This document shows, in pieces, positions 28,076 to 36,069 of a stretch of DNA of 64,000 nucleotides. The translations under genes were made by a program, and so were the position numbers. The notes below the pieces were generated by a model. That model made no database searches, was not told the DNA's origin, and saw only the letters and a program-made list of their open reading frames with translations. The DNA is taken from assembly GCA_036725605.1 (NCBI GenBank), contig DAIMDW010000003.1, positions 62,001-126,000 on the forward strand. Direction: 5' to 3'. The stretch comes from CALBTQ01 sp036725605. GTDB lineage: Bacteria > Lernaellota > Lernaellaia > Lernaellales > Lernaellaceae. Each line of letters starts with the position of its first letter. The stretch's first letter is position 1.

Positions 28076-29344
28076 TCAATAGCGAAGCGTTAAGGTGCCG
28101 ATCACGCCGTTCAGATCGCCGCTGGATTCGAATTTACGTCCGTCACCCGCTTCCACCGTGCGCGAGACCAGGTAATGATTGAAGTAGGTCGCGCCGACGG
28201 TCAGCGGGTGCGCCAGAAATGGAATGTAGGTGATATCGTGCGCCGCCCCGAGGCTGAACACGTGCTTGGCATTGTCGAGCACCACCGCATTGCCGATGCC
28301 CGGATCGGAGAACGGCGTGTCTTCATAATAGTAGCCGGCGCGGAAGCAGACGTTTTCAAAGGCCGTCCATTCGACGCCGAAGCGCGGAATGTAAATGTCG
28401 TGCGTATCGAAATCGGCGTCCTCTTTGACCGCGTCCTTCTTGGAGACCTCTTCCTCATAGTCGCCCCAGTTGGCCCAGGTGCCGTCGACGGTCAGCAACA
28501 GTTCCCGCATGGGGCGAACAGCCACGCCCAAGGTCGCCTGCTGCGGCACATAAGTGTCTTTGAAGGCCATCATCAGATTGAGAGTCGTCAGGCGCGAATC
28601 GCTGACCAGGGCGTCGGTGGTGGCGTCGATCGCATCGAACTTCGCCAGGGCCTTGCCGCGATACGAAGCGCCGATGGTGATCACCGGATGCACCGGCGCA
28701 TACAGGCTGATGATCGGCGCGAAAGCCGGTTCGGCGCTGACTTGAATTTCCTCTTCGCGCGTGTTGCCGGCCATGTCGGTTTCGGCGATCAACTTGTTTT
28801 CGCCTTTGATCATGATGAAGCCACCGCCGCCGACGTAAAGCTGCGGGATGATCTTGATGCCCAAACCGGTGACCATCGTCACGCTCGACAGACCGTAGCG
28901 CGCGAACTGACCGTTATCGTTGCGGCTGTCCTCGAAGTTCATGAACGACTTGAGATTGTTGTCGATGGACATGTCGAAACCCAAACCGAGGCCGTGCTTG
29001 TTGTTGAACAACTCCGACAGGTTCATCGTGAAACCAAGCAGCACCAGCTTGTTGTCCGTTTCAAAATTGACCTCGTCACCGCCGTCATTGAGCCCGCCGT
29101 TGAAGCGCGGCGCGGCATAGAGGTAACCGATATCCAACTGACTGGTCGTCATCGCGCCCAAGGCGGCGGGATTGAAATAGGCGACCGAATAATCGTTGCC
29201 CACGGCGGTCATCGCATTGCCCAGGCCGATCGACCGGGCGGACATGCCGTAGGTGTTGGGGATGAAAACCAGGCCGGCCTGGGCGATCGAAACGCACGCC
29301 AGCCAGAGGGCGAAAACGATGGCGAAACAAACAAATCGTTTCAC
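28076..29344 (-). CDS. FadL/OmpP1/TodX family outer-membrane protein, cassette copy 1
   Basis: A 422-residue protein with a cleavable signal peptide (SIAQAG). The FadL-type start of the mature protein is FIPNTYGMSARSIGLGNAMTAVGNDYSVAYFNPAALG, and the chain ends in an aromatic residue in a beta-strand (VIGTLTLRY), as outer-membrane barrels do. FadL-type proteins let hydrophobic compounds cross the outer membrane. The ribosome site AAGGAG is clear. It leads a cassette with the Big_5 lipoprotein and is clearly homologous along its whole length to the barrel at 47439-48704. Confidence 0.9.
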   Translation of the reverse strand: MKRFVCFAIVFALWLACVSIAQAGLVFIPNTYGMSARSIGLGNAMTAVGNDYSVAYFNPAALGAMTTSQLDIGYLYAAPRFNGGLNDGGDEVNFETDNKLVLLGFTMNLSELFNNKHGLGLGFDMSIDNNLKSFMNFEDSRNDNGQFARYGLSSVTMVTGLGIKIIPQLYVGGGGFIMIKGENKLIAETDMAGNTREEEIQVSAEPAFAPIISLYAPVHPVITIGASYRGKALAKFDAIDATTDALVSDSRLTTLNLMMAFKDTYVPQQATLGVAVRPMRELLLTVDGTWANWGDYEEEVSKKDAVKEDADFDTHDIYIPRFGVEWTAFENVCFRAGYYYEDTPFSDPGIGNAVVLDNAKHVFSLGAAHDITYIPFLAHPLTVGATYFNHYLVSRTVEAGDGRKFESSGDLNGVIGTLTLRY

Positions 29345-29525
29345 GTTCCTCTCCTTGCTAGATCCGTTGGATTCGCCAAGGGTGAACGCGCCGCTAGCCG
29401 TAAAAAATTAAAGATTTCTAATAATGAGATTGCACGTCGGCCTGCTTAACGATTTGCGCAAAACGCCCAATGGAAGTCAAGCGATAATCGAGGATAACTA
29501 ATATGTCAGGTGTAATAATTTACCT

Positions 29526-30131
29526 TCAGACCGGCACCGCCGCCATGATCCCTTCCGGCTCGTTGGCGATGAGACGACGGAGCGTCAGCACGGCCAACAC
29601 CGGCAACAAGATCGGCGCGGCAACTTGAAACACCAACCATTCGGAGAGGAGATGTCCCTCCGGCGCGCCCTGCCCCCGCAGTCGCGCGAGAAACGAATCG
29701 AAGGTGTTGCCCGCGACATTGGCGAAGAAGATCATCCGCAGAAAAGCCAGAATGTCGTCCGCCTTTTGCGTGCCGTAATAATCGCGCAATTGGGCAAGCT
29801 GCCGCTCGTCCGGCTCGCCGCGCGTGGCGGCGTAATGCCGCGCGAACTCCAGCGCCACCCGTTCGCGCCGGTCGTACGCATAATTCTCTTCCTGATGCAG
29901 CAGAGCCTTGATTTCCGCGGGATCGACCTTATTCAACAACGCCCAATGCGCGTGCACAAAGGCGCAATAGCGGCAACGGTTGAAGGCCGTGGCGGCAAGC
30001 AAAATCTTTTCGCGAAACGCGCCGTCGACGCGTCCGCTGAGCACGGCGTCGAACAGATCGGGGGCGCTTCTGCCCATTTTGTAAAGGTCGCGCAGCAACG
30101 CGGGCATCGAATAGATCGGTTTGTCGAACAC
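29526..30131 (-). CDS. Carboxymuconolactone decarboxylase / AhpD-like protein
   Basis: A 201-residue helical protein. The family motif is NRCRYCAFVHAHWAL, where CxxC plus the His five residues later is the AhpD-type redox site. Relatives are peroxidase partners or decarboxylases; with a CxxC intact, a thiol-redox role is likely. The last 45 residues (LSEWLVFQVAAPILLPVLAVLTLRRL) are hydrophobic, which may tether it to the membrane. The start is GTG at 30131 with GGAGG about 7 nt upstream. It lies alone between the FadL operon and a lipoprotein. Confidence 0.82.
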   Translation of the reverse strand: MFDKPIYSMPALLRDLYKMGRSAPDLFDAVLSGRVDGAFREKILLAATAFNRCRYCAFVHAHWALLNKVDPAEIKALLHQEENYAYDRRERVALEFARHYAATRGEPDERQLAQLRDYYGTQKADDILAFLRMIFFANVAGNTFDSFLARLRGQGAPEGHLLSEWLVFQVAAPILLPVLAVLTLRRLIANEPEGIMAAVPV

Positions 30132-30183
30132 GACGGACCTCCACCAAGGTTACGGCTCAAATGTATTCATCATCGCGCGAAAA

Positions 30184-31425
30184 TCAAAACAGATTGTCGG
30201 CGATCCACAACAAAAAATGCAACAAATCGGTAACGCCGTCGGTCGGCGGCACCGCCGGCTCGGCACCGAACGTTTCATGCCACGCATTCGGATCGGCCAT
30301 GGCGGCCACGCGCGAATAGGCAAACACCTGAATCCGCTCGACGCCCGCCGCTTTGGCCGCGGCAATATCCGCCGCCAAGTGTTCCGGCTCGGTCATCACG
30401 CCCAAGCCGGGGATGCCCACGGCGATCGAAGCGCGTTGCGGGTAATACTCCACCGTCATCTCGCCGTAGCTGTACACCAGGTGCGAGCCGAAAGGCAGAC
30501 CGAAGTTCAGCGCCCATTCGCTGGTGTAAACCATGGTGGAGAACTCGTCCCATTCGACGGTCGTGGCGGGAATGTCCATGATGTCCTGCAGCGTCGTGTC
30601 CTCGTCGCGCAGATCGTCCAAGGCCAGCGGCGCGGTGACGTTCATCACGTAGAAGCCGAGTTCGTGCAGCTCGTCGATCATCTGCCGGTACACCGCCGTC
30701 GCCTCGTAAAAACCCTCCGGATTGAAATTGCCGAGCAACATCATTACCGCATCGAGGTACCGGCCGGCCTGGAACAAGGCGAGCAGTTCGTACATTTTGC
30801 CGACGTCCATTTCCATGTCGACGACCAGCCAGTCGACCGCCAGGTCTTCCTCGACCAACCAGGCGGCCAGTTCCAGCAGCTTTTGCGCATAGTGCTCGGC
30901 GTTGGTGTCGTTGGCGTAAAGTCCCCGGTCGCGCGCCACCAAAAACCACAGCCGCACTTCGACGCCGGCCGCCTCGGCGGCGCGCAGGTACGCCGCCAGA
31001 TCGGCGCTGCCGGTCTGGGTTTCGTCGACTCCCAAAACCATGGTCAGATCGTACGCGGCAAAGGTGGTCAGCTCGTCGGTCAACCACGGCCAGCCCTGCC
31101 CCGGCGCGCGTTCGTAATAGGCATGCACCGGCGACGGCGGTTCCCACGTATCGTCATCGCCCGTGTCGTCATCAACGGTATCATCGTCCACGGAATCATC
31201 GTCGGCGGTGTCGTCATCGATTGTATCGTCGTCAACGCCATCGTCATCGGACGAATCGTCATCAAGGACATCGTCATCAACCGTATCGTCATCGGTGGCG
31301 GCATCATCGTCGGACGCATCATCATCCGCGGGATGGCCGGCATCATCGTCGTCGTCATCATCGTCGCCGGCGCAACCGAAAACGAAAAGCAGACTCAACA
31401 GCAGCAAGAGTATAGAGCGTTTCAT
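30184..31425 (-). CDS. Asp-linker lipoprotein, possible TIM-barrel domain
   Basis: A 413-residue protein with lipobox VFGC (Cys18), then the most regular linker in the window: about 75 residues with a five-residue period (two variable residues plus DDD). The mature domain from about 97 has alternating helices and strands (LWFLVARDRG, DWLVVDMEMDVGKM, GFYVMNVTAP, FSTMVYTSEW, VERIQVFAYSR). This looks like a TIM barrel, with DMEMD at a strand end where glycosidases often place catalytic acids. I do not recognise the family. It is separated by 12 bp from the beta-helix lipoprotein gene upstream and is probably co-transcribed with it. Confidence 0.7.
   Translation of the reverse strand: MKRSILLLLLSLLFVFGCAGDDDDDDDDAGHPADDDASDDDAATDDDTVDDDVLDDDSSDDDGVDDDTIDDDTADDDSVDDDTVDDDTGDDDTWEPPSPVHAYYERAPGQGWPWLTDELTTFAAYDLTMVLGVDETQTGSADLAAYLRAAEAAGVEVRLWFLVARDRGLYANDTNAEHYAQKLLELAAWLVEEDLAVDWLVVDMEMDVGKMYELLALFQAGRYLDAVMMLLGNFNPEGFYEATAVYRQMIDELHELGFYVMNVTAPLALDDLRDEDTTLQDIMDIPATTVEWDEFSTMVYTSEWALNFGLPFGSHLVYSYGEMTVEYYPQRASIAVGIPGLGVMTEPEHLAADIAAAKAAGVERIQVFAYSRVAAMADPNAWHETFGAEPAVPPTDGVTDLLHFLLWIADNLF
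31138..31371 (-). repeat. Asp-codon linker repeat, period 15 bp
   Basis: This stretch encodes units of two variable residues plus DDD (TV-DDD, VL-DDD, SS-DDD, GV-DDD, TI-DDD and so on). GAC and GAT codons are mixed, so the repeat is conserved as protein rather than as exact DNA. Confidence 0.75.
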
Positions 31426-31437
31426 TTCACTTCCCGA

Positions 31438-33504
31438 TTACGGCACCACCTCGTCAAGGCCGATATCCCAACCGTCGCCCTGTGGACGCGCATCGCCGTC
31501 GATATCCCACAGCGCGCCGAAGCCGCCGTACCAGGCCAGCGGATCCACTCCCACATCGAGGCACGGGCTTTCGCCGGTCAGATGCAACCCGTCGACGTCG
31601 AACTGGGGATCTTCTGAGATATTGCCGCCCGCTTCGGTGCAACCGGTGAATGAGCAGCTATTGATATTGTCCAACGAATTTGAATTATTCACCAGGTAGG
31701 TGGTTGTATCGCCGTAGATATCGTTGTTGTACAGCATGACCCGTCCTTCGGAAGCGCGAACGCCAATCGAAAAAACGGTGCCACTACCGCCGGCAATTAT
31801 GTTGTTGACGATCAGACCGTGTCCCTGGTCATAAAAATTGACGCCATAGGCACGGTCCGCGTCGCCGCCGTCGATCACGTTATTCATGACCGTCACATTG
31901 CCGCCGTGTCCATAGACGCCATTGGCAAACGGCGAAGAACCACCGTAAATGAAATTATTGACCAAGGTGGCGGATGAATCCGGCCAGGTCATCACGCCCA
32001 TGGACATGTCGGACGCCGTGCCGGCGAAGATTTCATTGTTGCGCGCGACGGCGACGCCGCCGTAGACGCAATCGATTCCGCGCGAATAAAGCCCGCTGTC
32101 GCCGGCGACGATCGTGTTGCCTTCCAAATAAGCAAAGGCGGCATCGGCGTAAAGCTGCACACCGAAAGCAAGCTCGTCGGCATAGCCGCCTTCAATTACG
32201 TTGTCGATGAATCTGGCCTGGCCGTAGATCATGGCGCCGGTCACCATATTGGCCGCCGCGGTGTTGGTCGGTTGAATGATGTTGTCGACGATCGTGGCGG
32301 ATTTGCCGCTGTTTACATAAACGCCGGAAGTAAGGTTGGCCATCGGATTGATGTTCGCGAGGGTAAATCCCTGCACGGCGACGGGCGGCACGTCATAATT
32401 AACGATTACCGCCGTATAGGAAGAACAGGCAACGGTTGTTTCGTTCGCCGCGATGTCACGCGTCCAGTTGACCGGTTCATATCCGCCGAAAAACGAAGCC
32501 CGCCCGATGATCGTATTCGTATAGGTGCCGGCCGCGACGAAAACGGCCTTCCCCTGCTCGTAGGCGACTTGTTGCGCTTCGTGCAAGGTCGCCAGAGGCT
32601 CGGCCATCGTGCCCGGATTTTCATCATCGCCGGTCGGCGCCACAAAGATGCCCGTTTCGTCGGACATCAGGAAATCCTCGCCGTCGCAATTCTGATCGAT
32701 GCCGTCGTCGGGCAGTTCCGGCGCGTCGGGAAACGAGATGGCGTCCGCATCGTCACAGTCGTCATGATTGTCCACCCAGCCGGCCGGGCAAGTTTCATCC
32801 AGGGGAATCATCACGGCGAGGTCGCCGAAACCGTCGAAATCGGCGTCGCGGAAACAGGCCGGCACGCAGCCGTCACCATCTTCAACACAGACTTCATCGA
32901 AATTGCAGGGATCGCCTGAATGCACACATTGATTAATTTCCTCGTCGCACGATTCGTCGCCGGTGCAGAACAACTCATCGTCGGGGCAACGCGGATCATC
33001 GTCGTTATACTCGCTGACGCATTGGTCCTCTTCTTCGTCGCACGATTCCGTCCCGTTGCACCACAGGCCGTCTTCGCCGCACGGATCGCCCGCGTGATAG
33101 TCGCAGGCGCCGTAGAGGCATTGATCGCCGCCGTTGCAGAACAATTCGTCATCGCAGGAGGCACCGTCGTTGAAGGACCATTCGGTGGTCGAATGAGCAA
33201 CATCGCAATGCAGGCATTCGTTCAATAGATTGACGTCGCCGTCGGTGTAACAGACCGTGTCGATCAGACAGCCCTCGCAAACGGTCGTATCGTCGTCGCC
33301 GGTATCGTCGTCGCCGGTATGGTCGTCGCCGGCATCGTCGTCGCCGGTGTCGTCGTCGGTTTGATCGTCGTCCATCGCGTCGTCGTCCGTCTGATCATCA
33401 TCGGCATCGCGCTGATCGTCGTCATCGTCGTCGCCGCAACCGCAAACGACAAGCAGGGGAAAAACAAGAATACCGATTCCCAGTTTCAACCACCAATAAT
33501 TCAT
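31438..33504 (-). CDS. Lipoprotein with Asp linker, Cys-rich repeats and right-handed beta-helix
   Basis: A 688-residue protein from the ATG at 33504, chosen because GGGGAGGG precedes it and the signal peptide MNYWWLKLGIG then starts properly. The lipobox is VCGC (Cys23). A DDDQTDDD-type linker leads to a Cys-rich module (CEGCLIDTVCYTDGDVN) and three or four CNG repeats homologous to those at 11803-13710, then a FRDADFDGFGD metal-binding-like segment. From about residue 285, GIFVAPTGDDENPGTMAEPLATLHEA opens a DUF1565-like beta-helix (many VNNFIYGGSS, VMNNVIDGGD turns). It closes with IDGDARPQGDGWDIGLDEV. The helix resembles that of the protein at 17175-18362. Confidence 0.82.
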   Translation of the reverse strand: MNYWWLKLGIGILVFPLLVVCGCGDDDDDDQRDADDDQTDDDAMDDDQTDDDTGDDDAGDDHTGDDDTGDDDTTVCEGCLIDTVCYTDGDVNLLNECLHCDVAHSTTEWSFNDGASCDDELFCNGGDQCLYGACDYHAGDPCGEDGLWCNGTESCDEEEDQCVSEYNDDDPRCPDDELFCTGDESCDEEINQCVHSGDPCNFDEVCVEDGDGCVPACFRDADFDGFGDLAVMIPLDETCPAGWVDNHDDCDDADAISFPDAPELPDDGIDQNCDGEDFLMSDETGIFVAPTGDDENPGTMAEPLATLHEAQQVAYEQGKAVFVAAGTYTNTIIGRASFFGGYEPVNWTRDIAANETTVACSSYTAVIVNYDVPPVAVQGFTLANINPMANLTSGVYVNSGKSATIVDNIIQPTNTAAANMVTGAMIYGQARFIDNVIEGGYADELAFGVQLYADAAFAYLEGNTIVAGDSGLYSRGIDCVYGGVAVARNNEIFAGTASDMSMGVMTWPDSSATLVNNFIYGGSSPFANGVYGHGGNVTVMNNVIDGGDADRAYGVNFYDQGHGLIVNNIIAGGSGTVFSIGVRASEGRVMLYNNDIYGDTTTYLVNNSNSLDNINSCSFTGCTEAGGNISEDPQFDVDGLHLTGESPCLDVGVDPLAWYGGFGALWDIDGDARPQGDGWDIGLDEVVP

Positions 33505-33612
33505 CTGCACCCTCCCCGTATCGGCCTGCGAGTCGACATTCTTATACCATTGATTGCATAAGAATACGAACAAAAAGGATAGGTGAAATAATTAGACTTG
33601 CCGCAGCGGCGC

Positions 33613-34752
33613 TCAGGTTTTCAAATCCACCTGTTGGATGGTATTGGCCTGACCGTTTTCAGTGAGATACACGCCGGTCGTGCGCACTTTGCCGGCCGTT
33701 TCACCGGTCGAATCCTGCAAGGTGAAATTCGTGGAAACGTTGCGCAGGTAAATCGCGCCGACGTTCTTCTCCGCCAGCGTCGAGTACAGATCGCCGCCGG
33801 TCGCGTCTTTGGTCCAGACGCGCAGGTCGTGGTAGACCGCATCGGCTTCGTCGATCCAGCCGTTGCCGTCCTGGTCGTGCGCAGCCAATTCGGCGAAGCC
33901 GTCGCCGGAGGTCGGACCGAACAATTCGGAACCGTCGGTGGCGATGCCGTCGCCGTTGCGATCCAACACCAGGAAGCCGCTGCCGGCTTTGACAAAAGAG
34001 ACGCTTTCCCGCTCGCCGTCCGCATCCAGATCGAAATCGATTTTCTCGTCGGTCAACTCGGCGGCGTTGCCGGCGAAGTTGATCACCAGCGGATCGATCA
34101 GCGCATCGCCGGCGCGCAAATGAAAGTCCTTGACCGTCACCGACTCGCGCGACATTTGCAGCTCGGTTTCGAAGGCGATCTCCCGCCCATCGGCGGTTTT
34201 CACCACGCCCTGTGTTTTGAAGGTGGTTTGTTCCACCTCGCGCGTTTCCTCGTGCAAGTCGTAGGCGATGCCCCAGCCCTGGCGTTGCGGCGTCGTTTCG
34301 CCGCTTTGCGCCGCGGTCAGATCCCGCGCGAGTTGATTGGCGCGTTGCTCGGCCTGCGCCCGCTTTTCCATAAAATCGTTCATGCTCGGCAGGGTGATTT
34401 TCTTTTTGGTGAGCATTTCGATGAACAGGGCTTTGATTTTTTCCTCGGAATAAATGAGCTCCTCCCGCAACAGGTCGTCGGCATTGAGCGCTTTCGGATT
34501 CGCCGTTTGCCCGAGGCGCAGACGCTGCCCCGTTTGCAACAATTTTTCCAAATCGTCCAGCGACGGCGTTTCCTCGCCGGACAAGGTGACGCGATCGAGA
34601 ATCGCCGAGCGCGTTTCCGCTTCGGCCCGCACGTTTTCCTCCACGTCGAGGCGACCGGCGGCGTCCCAAACGCTCAAGCGTTCGTTGCGTTGGTATTCGA
34701 AACGATGGAGGTTTTTCGCGGCGAGCGACACGTCCGCTTGCACAATCTTCAT
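33613..34752 (-). CDS. Protein with C-terminal EF-hand/VCBS-like calcium-binding segment
   Basis: A 379-residue protein from the ATG at 34752, which has AAGGAGG 7 nt upstream; an upstream in-frame start would add 14 Arg-rich residues. There is no signal peptide. The N-terminal half is charged and helical (EELIYSEEKIKALFIEMLTKKK). From about 230 come Ca2+-type loops: DLDADGERES, DRNGDGIATDGSELFG and DQDGNGWIDEADAVYHDLRVW, a module seen in many bacterial VCBS-type and hypothetical proteins. The function is not recognised. Without a leader it is either cytoplasmic or exported by a non-Sec route. Confidence 0.7.
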   Translation of the reverse strand: MKIVQADVSLAAKNLHRFEYQRNERLSVWDAAGRLDVEENVRAEAETRSAILDRVTLSGEETPSLDDLEKLLQTGQRLRLGQTANPKALNADDLLREELIYSEEKIKALFIEMLTKKKITLPSMNDFMEKRAQAEQRANQLARDLTAAQSGETTPQRQGWGIAYDLHEETREVEQTTFKTQGVVKTADGREIAFETELQMSRESVTVKDFHLRAGDALIDPLVINFAGNAAELTDEKIDFDLDADGERESVSFVKAGSGFLVLDRNGDGIATDGSELFGPTSGDGFAELAAHDQDGNGWIDEADAVYHDLRVWTKDATGGDLYSTLAEKNVGAIYLRNVSTNFTLQDSTGETAGKVRTTGVYLTENGQANTIQQVDLKT

Positions 34753-34886
34753 CGAACGCCTCCTTGCGTCGTTGAAGTCAAGTCGTCGGCGCACACCGAT
34801 CCTTCGATGTGCCGGACATTCATCCTATCGGACGTTTTGCGCGCTTACTTAAGCGAACTTTGCGGATCGGCTTTCGTCACTGTCGG

Positions 34887-35927
34887 TTATTCCGGATTCG
34901 CCACCCAGCGCGGACGGCGGAACGTGCCTTCCGTGGTGATTTGCTCGGGCGCTTCGAACGTGATCGAATCACCGACTCCATACTCCATCACATACAGGTT
35001 CGGATTGACGGACAGATCGTTGAACACCACGCGCGGAGCCGTCGGATCGCAATCGAAGTTGAGAATGTCGCCGCCATTGAACGCCTCGCTGACGTCGATC
35101 GGCTCTTCGCTGCCGTCGATTTTCCCGGCGAACACTTCCAGTGTAAGGTCCGGTTGGCCGATGCTGAAAATGACCATCGACGAATCGTAGGTGAAGCAAA
35201 CATCCTGAATGCCGGCATACCCTTCGCGTTCGAATACCGGATCGCCGCACTCCTCCTCATCGCTGTCGAAGACAAGAATAGTCGTGTAGGAAGGCAATTC
35301 GGGCCCCTCATTGTCTTTGCAGAACCAGCCGGCCGCGAAATACTGACCGCCCGGCGAAAACGCGGGACTCGCCCATTCGGACGTGTCGCACAAGTCACCG
35401 CCGATGTTCTTTTTGAACGAAGAGGATTTGTAGGTCGATGGTTCCGCAGCCTGCGGCGTCATGGTCAGAACTTCGGGAATCGCTCCGCTCTTTACGCCGA
35501 CAAACACGACGCCCGCGTCATAGGCGGGAGCGGTATCGGCCAGACCCTCGTTGGCCAGCGAAGTCATCTGGTCGAGGTTGGTGTCGGCAAAGGCGTCGGC
35601 CCAAAACAACTCGGCGTTTCCTCCTTCGGCCGGCTTGGCGGAAAAAACGGCCACCGGTCCGGTGACGCTGGGAATCAGGGTGGCAAAGCGGAGCGTATTC
35701 ATGCCCGCCGCCAACGGTTCATAGGCATCGATCAAAGTGCTGTTGTCGCCATTGAACACATAGTAACGATCACCATACCCGCTGGTCAGAATATAGGAAT
35801 CCGGCGCGTCATCATCATCGTCGTCATCATCATCGCGATCGTCATCGTCGTCATCATCGCCGCAATATACAGAAAATAACATCATCGTGAGCAGGAAACA
35901 TACGATCATTATTTTACTAAATTTCAT
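34887..35927 (-). CDS. Asp-linker lipoprotein, probable beta-propeller
   Basis: A 346-residue protein. The signal peptide ends FSVYC (Cys22; Tyr before the Cys is unusual for a lipobox), then GDDDDDD... to about residue 40. The mature part has repeated strands with TolB/propeller-like phrases: SPAFSPGGQYFAAGWF, DVCFTYDSSMVIFSIG, NLYVMEYG and RRPRWVANPE. It is likely a periplasmic or surface binding scaffold. No catalytic site is seen. It is transcribed alone, divergent from the RND exporter gene. Confidence 0.72.
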   Translation of the reverse strand: MKFSKIMIVCFLLTMMLFSVYCGDDDDDDDRDDDDDDDDDAPDSYILTSGYGDRYYVFNGDNSTLIDAYEPLAAGMNTLRFATLIPSVTGPVAVFSAKPAEGGNAELFWADAFADTNLDQMTSLANEGLADTAPAYDAGVVFVGVKSGAIPEVLTMTPQAAEPSTYKSSSFKKNIGGDLCDTSEWASPAFSPGGQYFAAGWFCKDNEGPELPSYTTILVFDSDEEECGDPVFEREGYAGIQDVCFTYDSSMVIFSIGQPDLTLEVFAGKIDGSEEPIDVSEAFNGGDILNFDCDPTAPRVVFNDLSVNPNLYVMEYGVGDSITFEAPEQITTEGTFRRPRWVANPE

Positions 35928-36069
35928 AACACCCTCCGTTTTCTAAGGTTGACATCTAATTGATAACCACAATCCTCCCCCACTGACAAGTGTTATTTTC
36001 TGTGATCACTTTTGGTGTCGAGGTCTGCTAGGATATGGCGGCAACCAAACAAGTGGAAAACATTCGCCA

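Noticed and set aside
25409..28093. Plus-strand frame of 894 codons opposite the first Big_5 lipoprotein, and a similar one opposite the second (44685-46730)
   Set aside because: Both are antisense to paralogous lipoproteins, and their products are low-complexity His/Arg/Asp-rich strings. Retention of an antisense frame in both copies follows from the shared coding strand.
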